Source: Brachionus plicatilis (taxonomy: Eukaryota > Rotifera > Eurotatoria > Ploima > Brachionidae). From it: DNA of 64,000 nt. Under the pieces are notes generated by a model. It made no database searches. It saw nothing but the letters and a program-made list of their open reading frames with translations, and had not been told where the DNA came from. Shown here in pieces: positions 12,801 through 23,678 of the stretch (within the stretch, counting starts at the first letter, position 1; the number at the start of each line of letters is the position of its first letter). The position numbers were made by a program, and so were the translations under genes. The stretch spans positions 1,723,810 through 1,787,809 of the forward strand of contig QEOQ01000226.1 of assembly GCA_010279815.1 (NCBI GenBank), written 5' to 3'.

Positions 12801-15800
12801 ACAATAAGGTTGAAGTGTTCAATGATACTATTTTACAAATATGGAAAAGCGAGGAAGATTGGAGAGGCTATGTGCAAAATGCAACTCAAGATGGGTACAA
12901 TGTAGTTCTTTCATCACCTTGGTATTTGAATTACATAAAATATGGGAGCGATTGGTACGAATTTTATAAAGTTGAACCAACTGATTTTGAAGGCACTGAA
13001 GAGCAAAAAAAGCGAATAGTCGGAGGTATTTGCTTTTGAGAATTTTAACTGAGCACTTAAACATTTAAACTTTAGATTTTGGTTCTTTAAATTTTAAGTT
13101 AGAAATTTTTTTCCGTGTTGGCTTTTTGTAGACTTAAAATCGGAACAAAAGTTTTCTTGTCTATTTTAATTAATTTTTTTAATGCATAAATTTTGAAAAA
13201 AATCATCAAATTATATTAATAAGAATCAAGTTCAAAAATCTTTTTTGATCTTAACAGCTTTTTGAAAATAAATAGCCAAATAACTTCAGTAATTGGCTTT
13301 CAAGTTTAATTAGCTGAAAATTTAATTTAAATTGTTAATAAACCAAAAATGATTCGAATTTTATTATCAAAAAATAGCAATATTTAATTCTAAAAATGTT
13401 TTTTTCAAAACAATTATCAAATAGAAAAGTGGTGATTTGACACAAGAATTTTAAGAAAATTCATGCCAAATATCTTGTAAAAATCAAGAATTATTATTTA
13501 TTTATTTTATTATTTATTCAATGAACGCCTTGTGGGCGATGTAAAAAAAAACAAAAAAATTAAAATTAAAATTAATAAATTTAAGACAAAAGTTGAACAG
13601 CATCCGATTTTTTTAAATTTAAATATTAATGTTTAAATGTTAATGCAATATTTATTACTTTCTTTTAATTTCAATAATTATTATTCTTTTTATATTTTTT
13701 TTTTTCCATTTCAATTAATGAAAATTTTTAAAAAAATCATTATTTTACGTTATTTTTCGTTTATTATATTTTAAATATTAGTTCCCAATTTTTTTTTATT
13801 TTAGGTTAAATCTCTGAAAAATCAATGTTTTGAAAATTTAATTGCTAACATTGTTTTTAATAAATAGATATTTACCAAAATTTCCTTTTTTACTTAAAAT
13901 ATATTTGTTTATCATGAAATTTTATCAAACTATTAGTAAAAAAAGATCGCAATTTTCCTGCATTTTATTTAACAAAAAATTTCGGCAACTTTTGTTTTTA
14001 GTAAAATTAATGAAAAATAACGTAAAATTTTGATAGTTTTCAAAAATTTTTGTAAATTCTTATGTTTCAAATTTAGAATTTAAAAATATTATACGTGAAG
14101 TTTCGTAACATATGGAATATGTAAAAATTCAGTCGCAGAGTAATTGCAGAGACTTCATTTTGGGATAAAAAAGCTCATACAATTTGCAGAATAAATTTTC
14201 GGGAAGATGCTACGTACAGATAAAATATCTTTCCATAGCAATGTCTTATGACAGATAATTTTTTGAAAAAAAAGAGACTCCAGTTAGATCTTTAAACGAA
14301 TAAATAAGCTAAAAAAAGGCAATGTGAAATTTTAGTACAAAAATTACAGTACAAAAAGTAAAAACGCTATAATTTATTTTCTAATTGTGCAAAAATGGCT
14401 CTATAAAAAGAACAATATTGTACAAATTTTGTGCAACCGAATTCCAGGCTCTGCAAAGACTCTGCAATTTTCTGTAAAATGCACACCATTAAAAAATATT
14501 TGATTAAAAAATGCAATAAATTGCAGAGTTTTTGCAGAGCCTGGAATTCGGTTGCACAAAATTTGTACAATATTGTACTTTTTAAAGAGTCATTTTTTCA
14601 CAATTAGAAAATAAATTATAGCGTTTTTACTTTTTGTACTGTAATTTTTGTACTAAAATTTCACATCGCCTAAAAAAATATAATTTGGTATGAAAAATTA
14701 TTGTTTTTATTCACTACAACAATATAAAATTAAAATTTCGTTTTCCTATTAACTTGAATTGAAAATTTTTTGGCAATGTTAAAAGATGGGTATACGATGT
14801 TGGGAGGAGTTTCTGTGTTTTATTGTCGAATTATTTAAAATTAATCTATTGCTTAGTAGTTGATTAATTAAAAAAAAGTGCGAATTTAATTTGATTAATT
14901 TTTTGAAAATTTTTTATCAAAAAGCGCACAATATTAAGGGTAATATAAATTAAATTGATATTGTAGTTTTTGAGTAAACTTGAAGAAACGATCTTAGAAA
15001 AAACTCAATAATATCTTTCCAATTCTAAAATAGTCAATTGCTTACTAAATTTATTCTAGATACTATTCATGAAAAATGCAAAAAAACTTGCCTACTCCAA
15101 ATGGTACCCTTTAAAGTTTTCTTATAAAATAATTGGCCACATTCTATCAACCATTTATTTATAGCTTAATTATTCTCGCGTGACCTCAAATTTATTTGCA
15201 TTTTAACTTAACTAACTTATTTTAATTTGTTTATTAAAAAAAGAAAGTTAACAAAAAAATTAAATAATCAAAGGTTTATATCGGAACAACTTTGGAAGTA
15301 CATCTCTTAAAAAAGTCATTAGTATGGTAAGCTTAACTAAAGAATGAAATAGCAAACAAGAAAGTTGAAGAAATATTCTAACATTATAAAATATTATCAA
15401 TATATCAATATTAAATTCTCAAGCACTCTAGAGAGCTTATTATTTAAACTGATAAATTAATAAAATTTAAGCAATTTAATAAAAAAAAATTGGAATTAAA
15501 ATTTTCTAAACTTTTTTAATAAGATGGGAAAAAATCCAATCTCAAGCAGGATTTTTTTTGAAATATTTTACTAACAAAAATTTGAGATTAATTTCAACTT
15601 TGGCCACAAATTAAGAAGGGCTATCAACTATACATAAAAAATACTTCTCAGTTTTTTAATGATTGCTTTAGAGTAAATTATAGTATTTTTAATTTTTAAA
15701 AAATTTAAAATAAGGTTATTTATTCCAAATTTGAATAAATAACTTTTGTATTCTTTTTTTATGTAATTACTGTTTAAAAGTAATTTACGCAAACAATTTA

Positions 15801-18800
15801 ACTTGGCATGATGTTAAAGACAATAGACGAAAAATATGGATCAAATGCTCAAATCTCATCGGTGTTTTCACCTCAACAAAGAAGGATTCGTTTTGTTGAA
15901 TAATAGCATAGCGTTTCAAGGAAATAAACCGTTATTGTTTTCGCGGAAATAAATGCTATTCCTCCACAAATAAAAAACCTTAATAGATATATTCAATATA
16001 ATAGGTTAGCGTTAAGATATGTCAAAAAACCTCAATTGTAAAATTAAGTGTCTGTAAAATATATTTTAAAATTTCAAAGCTGGGGAGGTACGGAGGGGGC
16101 GCAGCCCCCTCCGTGACTTGTTGTATATAAAAATAAATAGAGAAAAGTATCCAAAGTTAATTTAACTTATTTTACAAAGTTTACACGACCAATATTTCCT
16201 TAATGGAATACAACCCTTTAATATTAAATTAATATGAAATTTATATGAAATTTCAATTTGTATTTAATTTTAAATTAAGATGAATAAGTGATTTGAGTAC
16301 TGATGAAGTCATCTATAGATTTGAGACATATTAAAGTCAGTCAAATTTAAGCTAAATTTAAGAATCGCTCAATACTTAATTCTTCAATCAGATATTTAAT
16401 CTTCGGATTTTTTTTGTCTACGTAAAGATAAAATATCTTTCCGTAGTCATTCTCAAATTTTTGACTTTATTTTTTTTATTTTAGAAATTTTAGAAATTTT
16501 TTTCAAAATAATTGTTTTTGTTCTTTGGTCCATATTTCACAATATCACTTAATTTCAGTTATCTACTTTAATTGTGTTTCTCCTTTATAATTCTAAGATA
16601 AGAAGATATTTAACCCTCTAATAAAAACTGAGAGAAAATTAATAATTAAATTTTATTAACATTTTTTTGAATTAAAGGTGAAGCTTGTATGTGGTCTGAA
16701 TTCGTCGATGGAGCTAATAGCATTTCTAGATTATGGCCTAGAGCTAGTGCAGTGGCCGAAAGATTATGGTCAAGCATTGATTTGAATGATGTTGAAGAAG
16801 CCAAGTTTAGACTAGATGAACACAGATGCAGGTTACTTAGGTAAAGCAAAACTCAAATTTTTATCTCTCATTCACTTAATTAAGAAATTATAAAAAATTT
16901 ATCTTAGTTAAATTAAAATCTTTTACATTTTTATTAGAATTATTTTGACTTATGAAAATTTTCAGGCATTTAATAAAATAAAGTCTTTTTGAATTATTAA
17001 AAGTAATTGGATCGAAAATAGTCTAATTTAGTATATTTTGCTAATCTTAAACAAAAATTGAAGCAAAGTAAATAGGTTTTAAACTGAGAGTCAGGCTTTT
17101 AATACCAAAATAAGGATGGGAATTATGATGATGAGATTTTGAATTTATTTAATTAAAAAAAAACATTTTTGAATTAATCTAATTGTTTAAAGTGCGAAAA
17201 ATGTTAGCTATCTTTCTAGTGGTTTTTGAAAATTTTACAAAAAAATTTTTTAGAAATAATTTTTCAATTTTTAGAAAAATTTTTAAATTTTGAATTTCAT
17301 TTTTTAATTTAAAGGAGCATTAGCTTGAGACAGATAAAAAATAAACTGTTCAACATTTAAATCTTAAGTATCTGAAATTTCTTTTTTCATTTGTTTTTTT
17401 AAATAAATTATTTTATCTCCTTCCATTTTTATTATTAAGATTAATATTAGGATTAAATTTTAAATTCCTTTGAGTTAGGAATTTAAAATATCCTCAACAC
17501 TAATGCTAATAAAATCTTCCATAAATTTAATAAAAACTTCTATAATTTAATAAAAAAAAACGCCAATTAAAGTTAAAAAACATTTATTTTTTTTTTAATT
17601 TCATCTAAAGCAAAAAATATCTTCTTTTAGTCGTTGAAATGTTAAGCACAATTTATTTTCTACATTTTGAGTACCGTTTTTTGTTTCATAAAAATTATTC
17701 TTTCATCTGAAAATAAAGAAAACAAAAATGTGAAGCATAAAACGACACAAAATTAAATTATTTTTTGGTCTTCTCTCTTTTTTTTTGGTGTTTGGCAAAT
17801 TTTGTTTCATTAGCCATTATTGGAATTGTTTGAGAAGATTTATTAGGTTGAATTGTGTTCATTGCATTTTCATTTCGAAAACAGGTTCAAGAGTTGCTGG
17901 TTTTGGACTTGGTATAATTGCATCTTGATTCACTGCAAAATCTAGAAAATTGATCAACTATTTTAATTTTAAATTTTTCAAGAACTGTCTTAACCGCGAT
18001 TCTTTCATGCAGGATGCCTTCTATTTTGATATCATTATTTGTTGATTCTAATGCGTTATTGTGACTTTGTACTCCAAGAGCAATACCTTCATACCATTCA
18101 TCTAAAGAGCACCGCTGTTGACTAAATTAACCTAGAAATTCATTAATTTTTTTGTCATTTTAGAATAGATAATTCAATTGCTTTGTAGAAAACATGAGGA
18201 TTAGGAGATAACTGAAATATCATCTCTAATTTATTAAGCAGTAATTTTATCATTTAAATTTTTTAATTTTCTATTCAATCTTCTTATTACATGAGCCCAA
18301 CACACAATTTTTTTGTTCAGTGATTTAAAAACTTATTTATTTGTTTGTTTATCTCATTATTTTTATTTTTATGCTTATTTTATTCTATTTGTAGAATGCT
18401 ACACTTTTCAGGAGAAATAACTTGTTAAATTTTTTTTTTAAATTTTTAAAATTAATATTATTGATCAATATTTTGCTATTTTAAAGTACTTTTTAAATTT
18501 CAGAAAGTTTGCTTATTTTTAAATTTAAAGCAAATAATCTTACTGTAAAAAAAAAAAGCAAGTACACACTTTAGTAAATGAGTTATTGATTTAGAAAAAA
18601 AATCTTTAATGATTATACAAATTTACAAGCTAAATACAAATACACTAGAAAAAGATTTAATTTTTCGCCACTAAGGCGTCCTTTACAATCATATTGGAAC
18701 CTTAGCCAACTTAAATTTTTTTAGTTCCTAAAAAAGATTATTAAAGTTTTTTCCTTAAATAAATATGAAAGACTAAATGTGAGAAATTTTTTTGTTTAAA

Positions 18801-19000
18801 GACGAGGAATCGAAGCTGGACCAATATTCAACAGTTTTTGCGGTGAATATGAACCATACATGAAAAACAATGTTTTGAATGAGGAGAATTTTAATTATTT
18901 AGAAACAAGTAATTTGGCAATTAGAGCAATTATTTTATGGGAGAATTGGCTATTCTTGTTTGTTTGCATTAAGTGTCTAGTCGATGGTTGGCCTTCGTAG
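3830..19000 (+). CDS. HEX: beta-hexosaminidase, GH20 (7 exons)
   Basis: Lysosomal enzyme removing terminal N-acetylhexosamine from glycolipids and glycans. Exons: 3830-4241, 4292-4407, 12014-12189, 12238-12274, 12326-13025, 16678-16840 and 18802-19000; every junction is GT-AG and the sum is 1803 nt (600 aa; human HEXA 529, HEXB 556). The N-terminus is a signal peptide followed by the GH20b domain. GH20 landmarks are SSRH (Arg about 201), [11 protein letters not shown] (Asp about 230), DTPGH (His about 284), the catalytic Asp-Glu pair in HLGMDEV (about 351-352), [23 protein letters not shown] and GGEACMW. The usual Gly before the Asp-Glu pair is Met. After CGEYE the protein runs about 40 residues further than vertebrate enzymes, through a hydrophobic segment to WPS-stop; this tail is the least certain part. 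HEXA versus HEXB cannot be decided. The introns of 7.6, 3.7 and 2.0 kb hold transposon remnants. Confidence 0.93.
4408..6622. other. hexosaminidase intron 2, left part
   Basis: First 2.2 kb of a 7.6-kb intron. AT-rich, with no coding frame or delimitable element seen. Confidence 0.5.
6623..7686 (-). mobile_element. 5'-truncated LINE flanked by a 93-bp perfect direct repeat
   Basis: An 878-bp minus-strand LINE insert (6716-7593) lies between two identical 93-bp copies of flanking DNA, 6623-6715 and 7594-7686 (offset 971). I compared them base by base and found no mismatch; they diverge immediately outside. The insert has the polarity of target-primed reverse transcription: its 3' end, at low coordinates, finishes in an ATT-type trinucleotide tail, and its 5' end is cut inside the reverse transcriptase domain. 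The 3' UTR next to the tail resembles that of the LINE at 55949-57456. It sits in hexosaminidase intron 2. Confidence 0.88.
6925..7593 (-). pseudogene. LINE reverse transcriptase fragment, internally deleted
   Basis: Open minus-strand frame starting just before the RT motif [14 protein letters not shown] and containing the catalytic box FADDSK (the usual YADD written FADD) and the following RT motifs to about 7150. After RYWT the reading shifts: the C-terminal segment ([13 protein letters not shown] to DAFRSS) continues in another frame. Compared with the related copy at 55973-57298, about 110-120 residues between these blocks are missing. It therefore cannot encode an active polymerase. The long open frame ending in a stop near 6932 is a mixture of both frames. 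Confidence 0.85.
7687..9090. other. hexosaminidase intron 2, middle part
   Basis: Mostly featureless AT-rich DNA. The only recognisable item is one copy of a short interspersed repeat at 8301-8340 (TTGGCT..AAGAAGG..GATCCATTC). Confidence 0.45.
8301..8340 (+). repeat. short interspersed repeat, family B copy 1
   Basis: About 40 bp resembling 48121-48160 and 49191-49230 (plus) and 39107-39137 (minus). The shared core is roughly GGCTGAAAGGAAGGACT followed by a GATCCATTC-like block, usually next to TTTATTTATTTA. No ends or duplications can be defined. Confidence 0.5.
9095..9300 (-). pseudogene. decayed LINE C-terminal fragment
   Basis: The reverse complement reads [13 protein letters not shown] followed by NSLKF, the conserved end of LINE ORF2 proteins (compare FTYRVTMPWNALP at 57125-57155). 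The conserved Trp codon is TGA here. It is an old remnant in the same orientation as the LINE at 6716-7593. Confidence 0.6.
9300..11235. other. hexosaminidase intron 2, right part
   Basis: AT-rich intron sequence without coding signal. It contains a short cluster of TGACC/GGTCA inverted motifs at 9934-10042. Confidence 0.45.
9934..10042. repeat. cluster of TGACC/GGTCA inverted motifs
   Basis: Within about 110 bp there are several inverted TGACC/GGTCA pairs, including 9934-9947 and the 7-bp-arm palindrome GTGACCA..TGGTCAC at 10024-10042. It may be the remnant of a small inverted-repeat element. Confidence 0.45.
11236..11395. repeat. three consecutive perfect palindromes
   Basis: Three head-to-tail inverted repeats without mismatches: 11236-11248/11250-11262 (13-bp arms, 1-nt loop), 11282-11299/11307-11324 (18-bp arms, 7-nt loop) and 11343-11368/11370-11395 (26-bp arms, 1-nt loop). 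The spacers are about 19 bp. No terminal inverted repeat encloses all three. Confidence 0.9.
11676..11847. mobile_element. GGG-ended MITE, 172 bp, 9-bp duplication
   Basis: Inverted ends GGGATTTTGTAGTTCGTTTC and the related GGGGTTGTGGAGTTC end read from the right. The direct repeat TTATTTACC flanks it perfectly on both sides (11667-11675 and 11848-11856). It belongs to the same family as 24114-24424. A 9-bp duplication with G-terminal TIRs fits a Mutator-like (MULE) assignment; there is no coding capacity. Confidence 0.82.
13026..14317. other. hexosaminidase intron 5, left part
   Basis: AT-rich intron. A short TTTATTTATTTA-type repeat with a small hairpin (CGCCTTGTGGGCG) lies near 13491-13545. 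The open frame at 13842-14033 is low-complexity and not considered a gene. Confidence 0.45.
14318..14670. mobile_element. 353-bp full-length hairpin MITE, 8-bp duplication
   Basis: Almost the whole element is an inverted repeat: arms of about 160 bp starting GGCAATGTGAAATTTTAGT and GGCGATGTGAAATTTTAGT around a roughly 40-bp centre. It is flanked by the direct repeat TAAAAAAA (14310-14317 and 14671-14678). A diverged relative lies at 23679-23991. It sits in hexosaminidase intron 5, so the pre-mRNA would contain a long near-perfect double-stranded stem. The open frame 14367-14570 lies wholly inside it and is not a gene. Confidence 0.85.
14679..16090. other. hexosaminidase intron 5, right part
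   Basis: AT-rich sequence, no gene seen. The block about 15830-16130 is less AT-biased and ends in the GC hairpin described separately; it may be an undelimited element. Confidence 0.4.
16091..16113. repeat. GC-rich perfect hairpin
   Basis: CGGAGGGGGC, a GCA triloop, then the exact complement GCCCCCTCCG: a 10-bp stem that is 90% G+C in surroundings that are mostly A+T. Such hairpins occur near the 3' ends of some Helitron and other non-autonomous elements, but I could not find a matching terminus. Confidence 0.85.
16841..17884. other. hexosaminidase intron 6, left part
   Basis: No coding region seen. A fragment of the GAGCxTTAGCTC-type short repeat lies about 17310-17345. Confidence 0.4.
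17885..18306 (-). pseudogene. MULE transposase fragment in hexosaminidase intron 6
   Basis: The reverse complement, read with several stops and shifts, gives [13 protein letters not shown], then [16 protein letters not shown], then [19 protein letters not shown]. The order His-Val followed by a WYEG block and a STNN..K..GTLRER-like block is that of MULE-type transposases. No start, TIR or SWIM finger could be assigned. The MULE derivative at 45817-47164 has a SWIM finger and may be related. Confidence 0.65.
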
Positions 19001-19250
19001 ATCGGCAACGCCTTAGCCGCATATTTACTAACCTTTTATTTTTTCTAAATTATAGCTAAAATATAAATCTCTATTGAGATTAAAAGATAAATTGCTTATT
19101 ACTAATAATAAATAAAAATAATGAAAAAATGTCAATCTTTATTTAGCAAAATCACATCCAATAGTTAAGTAAAGATTTAACTTATCATTTTAGCTGCACG
19201 GTAAAAATTTTCAAAATCCTCGGCATGTCTATTATTGTTTAGGAAGAAAC

Positions 19251-22200
19251 ATGAGAGCGTTTATGAGAGTAATTCGGGCACTGTTTATACGATTGATGTT
19301 TATTGCCTACATGTTGCTTTGCATTTGGCGAGTGACGTTCGTATCGGACAATAAATACTACTGGTTGATGATTGTGAGCGTGGGATTCCTTCTCATTGAG
19401 ACTGGCGTTCTTCTCTGGTTGAGAGCAGGCAAAGAATTCAGAGGGTAAGTTTTTTCATTTTTATACAATTAAAGAAGACTGGCTAAATTTTGTCAATTTT
19501 TTAGACATTTTGAATTTAAATTAAAATTTTCATCATTTAATTTTGAATTATAAAGACAGTCGGTATATTTTCAAATAAAAATTAAGTTTTTTGTTAACTT
19601 ATGTACCACGTAAGAAAAAAACACAGGTATTTAGAAGTTAAAAAATTAAAATTATTTCTAACACTAATGAATAATAATTAAGCTTTTTTACCAAATTTAT
19701 TCCACATTTTGCCAGAGTTTCGAAATTATCAACTTCGACTTTTTTGGATCTTTGATAACTAATGGTGAATAATTGAAATTTAGAAACAAACTCTAAAGAA
19801 TTATTTTTTTTAATTTTATTTAAAAAAGTTAATTTTTTATAAAAGAGAAAAGTTTTAATTTTAAAATTTAAAAAATTCTTATTAACTAAAAATCTAAAAT
19901 TAATTCTTTAATTTATATTTAAAAAATTATTAAAATTTTTAAAAATTTTAAAATCAAAACTTTTTTCTTTTTGAAAAAATTAACTTTTTTCAATTTTACA
20001 TCATTCTATCTAATAAGATATATCTTTTTTCAAAATATTTTATTTAAAAAAAGAATCATTTTTAATGTGTTTTGTTGAAAATTCTTCACGGATAGACTGA
20101 GAATAAAAATATTATTATTTATTTAATTGTTTATAAAAGTATAAACCTTTAAGTACATTTTAAACTTTATGTGATTTTTGGTCTTTTTTATTTCTTTCTT
20201 TGATCCTGTTTCTTTTGGTATTCTTTGCACTTCTTGCATTTAATCAATTGTAGACTGGTTTTCCTTTTGATATGTGATCCTTTATTTATATATTACCTGT
20301 AATTATAAAAAATCTTTAATGAAGACAGAGACTGAAACACAGTCCCAGTAAGTCCTAGGGATTAGTGATTGAATTTGAGGTTAGTTAAATTGGTTTAAAA
20401 CCGAGCACTTTTCACTCATAAAAACGATTACATAAAATATTAAAAATACAATAGGATTTTTATTCTATAATACAATCATTTTCTTTAAAAAAACCTCTTA
20501 AAATTCTTGAATAACAAATAGTAAAATAATATTCATTAAATGATCGTTTAATTTTTAAAGTCAAAGCCTAGTAGTAACTTTTACTCTCAAATATTAAGTT
20601 TCCCGAAAGTCAAATAAAAAATATTAATTTTATATAAAAATTTTAAACTAAATTAAGAGACATTTTTCTTTTAATCTTCCTAAAAAATCAAAAAACAAAA
20701 AACAAAAATAAAAATAGGGTATACAAATTTCTTTTACTTCTTTGATATTTTAATTTATCTATTAGAATTTAAATTTGATTATTTTAAATCATCTATGAGG
20801 CAAAACATTTTTATAGAAAAAAAAAAAAATTAATTTTAAAAATTTACATCAAGGTGCATCAACCTAATTCGATCATTTGTTTTTTCAATTCAAAGTTTTT
20901 CTCAGTTTATTGAAAACCCGTTATTTTTATAAAAAATCTTTAATTCTAATAAAGCTTTACACATCAGCTTAAAATACTTTGCACAAACATCCTCTGCAGA
21001 TCAAAAACAGTTCCTTTAAATAACAATTCCAAATTTGAAAGAGATCAAAATTTCCAAATAATTTTCATACATAATTAAAAAAATATTATTTATGATACCC
21101 TATCTTATGTTATAAAGAATCAAATTTTTAACATTATCATGATTTTTTTTTTAATATTTATTTATTTATTAAATAGTAATTTCAGCCTCATAGACATTCA
21201 TTTGAAGAATAAAATAAATAGAGATTGCAAAGTTCTGAATAATTTCTATTTGGAGCAGAGCAATTTATTTAAAATTGCTTAAAATCCGAATTAATTAAAT
21301 AAGTAAAAATGGTTCAAAATTCCTTCTTAAATTTTAACAAAATTTGTTAAACTTATCTTCATTTTGAATAAGTTATTAATGTTTTATTTGAACAAATTGC
21401 TCTGACCCGTGCTCCCAACTTCAGTCTCCTAAATAAAAGAAAATTTACTATAAAAAATTTAGATTAGATATACCATGTTAAAATAGGTAAAAAATTCCAA
21501 AAAATTAAGACACCGAAGATTCAAAATATCAAAATAAAATTTAAAAATTTAAACCCTTTTATTTTTCTAATGCATCATGATATTTTTATTTTAATTTAAA
21601 TAAAATCTTTTTTTCGAGAAAAAATTATTTTTAATGCAAATTAATTAATATTTATTTCGAATATTGCTAAAAAAACAACATTTTTCAATTTTGGATTAGA
21701 ATGTACTTTTGAAATAAATACTTATTTTATGTGAAATTGTTCTTTTTAGAGAAAAAATGATCTTTTTTTAAGCAAAAATTATCTTTTTTTAAGCAAAAAT
21801 GATCTTTTTTTCGAGAAAAAATTATTTCTTATGCAAATTAATTAATATTTATTTCGAATATTTTAAAAGAGCTCAATTTTTTAAAATTTTTTTTTAATAA
21901 TTTTTAAAAATTAAATTAAAAAAATTTTAGAATCCTGCCCAGCGTTTTGTTATTTTTGTCATGTGTTTTGCCAAGCATATGGATAATGTGCATAGACGAA
22001 GCGCATCGAAAGACAAAATTTCAAAGTTTAGCCGAAAATCAAGAGGCCAACATAAAAGCCTACGTCCTTAATCTTGACTTACAGAAATCAGACCCGTTCA
22101 CCAACGCCTCGATAAAAAGCGGCGTTTTTTCTTTAAAAAAAAGTCTCCAAACCACGGTGGCAGATCAGGTGCTTGGCAGAGAACACAGATCAGTGCAGAA

Positions 22201-23578
22201 CTATTCAACAATAGCGTCAGCATTGAAAAGAAGGCCCACAACCACTTTGGTCAACAAACCATCTGACATCGACTGCTGTGATGTGAAAATAAGCTATTGG
22301 TTCCAGGAAGACAACTTTCAGCACTTGTTCTACCAGATCCTAATGTTTGTACTTGTTCTCAGTCGCTGGTTGATAACCCGATCAGACATAAGCCTTAATC
22401 AGCGAAGTCTAATTTTGATTATTTCTCTGGCTACTGCCGCTGATACTCTGGACTTTTTTGGATACCTTAGCTTGGAGCTTGTCTACCGAAATAACTATCT
22501 CTTATTTTCGGTTCTTTTAATTTTGACCCTAAGCTTGTTCCAGTTTGTTTTCTTGAGCCTTGAGGAAACATTTAGTCATTCGCTTGGCAAAGCAAATGAG
22601 AACTTGGATGAGAACCTAAACGACTCGAAGGCTCAGGAAAAAAATGAAAAATTTCCATTTTTACACAAACATTATGAATTTCTAAAAAAACAGCTCAAGG
22701 GCGATCCAGGCGAAAAAGAAAAACAATTTAACTTCGACCGTGGTACCGACAAGCAAAGTTGGTTGTGTCACTTGTCTGATCCTCTGTTTTTTATTCTGCT
22801 AGCCGGACTTTTTCTTCACGATGGTTCATTTTTGGCATTCAGAATTTTCGCATGGTCCAAGCTTGGATCCGAGTCGATTCTGAGTCAAAGTCCACTTTTA
22901 ATATTTTTTATGGCCAAAAATGTTTTGATAATTCTCACTCAAATTTATAAAGTTTACACAGTTAGCAATGAAAGACGACAAAAAAGAATAATGGAAACCT
23001 ACAGAGACTACATGCAGCAGCAAATGAATTGTAATCCAAATTTTGTGTCCCAGAATCAAATAGCAGCTGCTGCAACAGGAGGACAAATTCCGCTAGTGTC
23101 TGGTTATGCCAATTTTAACCAATATGCTCAGAACAGTCCATACCGTTTTGCGCAAGTCTACAATGACAATGTGGCAGGAAATCAGAACAGAGGTTTGAAC
23201 AGGTCGATTAGCTCGCTGAGCACCAATACTGGATATTTTGGCGAAAAAAATGTCAAGCCTCATCCTGAGGGAGGCGAAAACGCGGCCTATTTTCCACCAG
23301 GTAGCGAGCAGAGCAACAACTTTGTGATGAAACAGCAGCAGTATGACGCCAACATTATGCTGTGCCAAAATATGCAGAGCAACCTGTCCACTCCGAATAA
23401 TCCATTTTCGAACAAGGTTGGAAAAGCGCTGTATGGACTGCAGTTTTTAAGTAGAAGCAAAACAAGTCTTGGTGGCCAGGAAACAGGAACTAATTTGAGC
23501 AATGGTCCAGGTGTTGCAAGTACTTTCAGAAACAACAGTTTTAGCCAGCCAAAAAATTTGAAAGCTTCTAAAATTTAG
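19251..23578 (+). CDS. TMEM26: TMEM26-like multipass membrane protein (2 exons)
   Basis: Exons 19251-19444 and 21931-23578, joined by GTAAGT..TTTTAG, give 613 aa. Exon 1 encodes the first transmembrane helix with the motif IWRVTFVSDNKYYW, like TMEM26 GVWRVT..YW. Exon 2 continues ILPSVLLFLSCVLPSIWIM, matching the TMEM26 ISIVPSLWLL segment. Further helices follow near RWLITR, TAADTLDFFGYLSLE (TMEM26 GTAADILEF), LSLFQFVFLSLE, HDGSFLAFRIF (TMEM26 QDGPFLVVRLI) and FFMAKNVLIILTQIYKVY (TMEM26 FFAAKNFLVVVLQLYRL). These collinear matches support the call; molecular function is not established. The roughly 220-residue C-terminal tail is rich in Asn, Gln and Ser and unlike the vertebrate tail. AATAAA-like signals follow the stop. 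Confidence 0.9.
19445..21930. other. TMEM26 intron with repeat debris
   Basis: The 2.5-kb intron contains an inverted-repeat element at about 21256-21404 (CAGAGCAATTT and its complement at the ends) and a direct duplication of about 60 bp (21608-21666 and 21805-21863) close to the acceptor. No coding frame seen. Confidence 0.55.
21256..21404. repeat. CAGAGC-ended inverted-repeat element
   Basis: Ends CAGAGCAATTT..AAATTGCTCTG about 150 bp apart. CAG..CTG ends suggest a hAT-like MITE, but no clear 8-bp duplication is visible at these exact ends, so the boundaries are provisional. Confidence 0.5.
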
Positions 23579-23678
23579 AAATTATTTTAATCATTTTATT
23601 TTGTAAAAATTGACGACTAATAATAAATTATTCTTTTGTTTTATTCAATTACGACTATTCATATTTTACACAATAAAA

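Noticed and set aside
14367..14570. 67-codon frame in hexosaminidase intron 5
   Set aside because: It lies entirely within the hairpin MITE 14318-14670.
16091..16113. GC hairpin as a bacterial-type terminator
   Set aside because: The context is an intron of a eukaryotic gene; no prokaryotic features are present.
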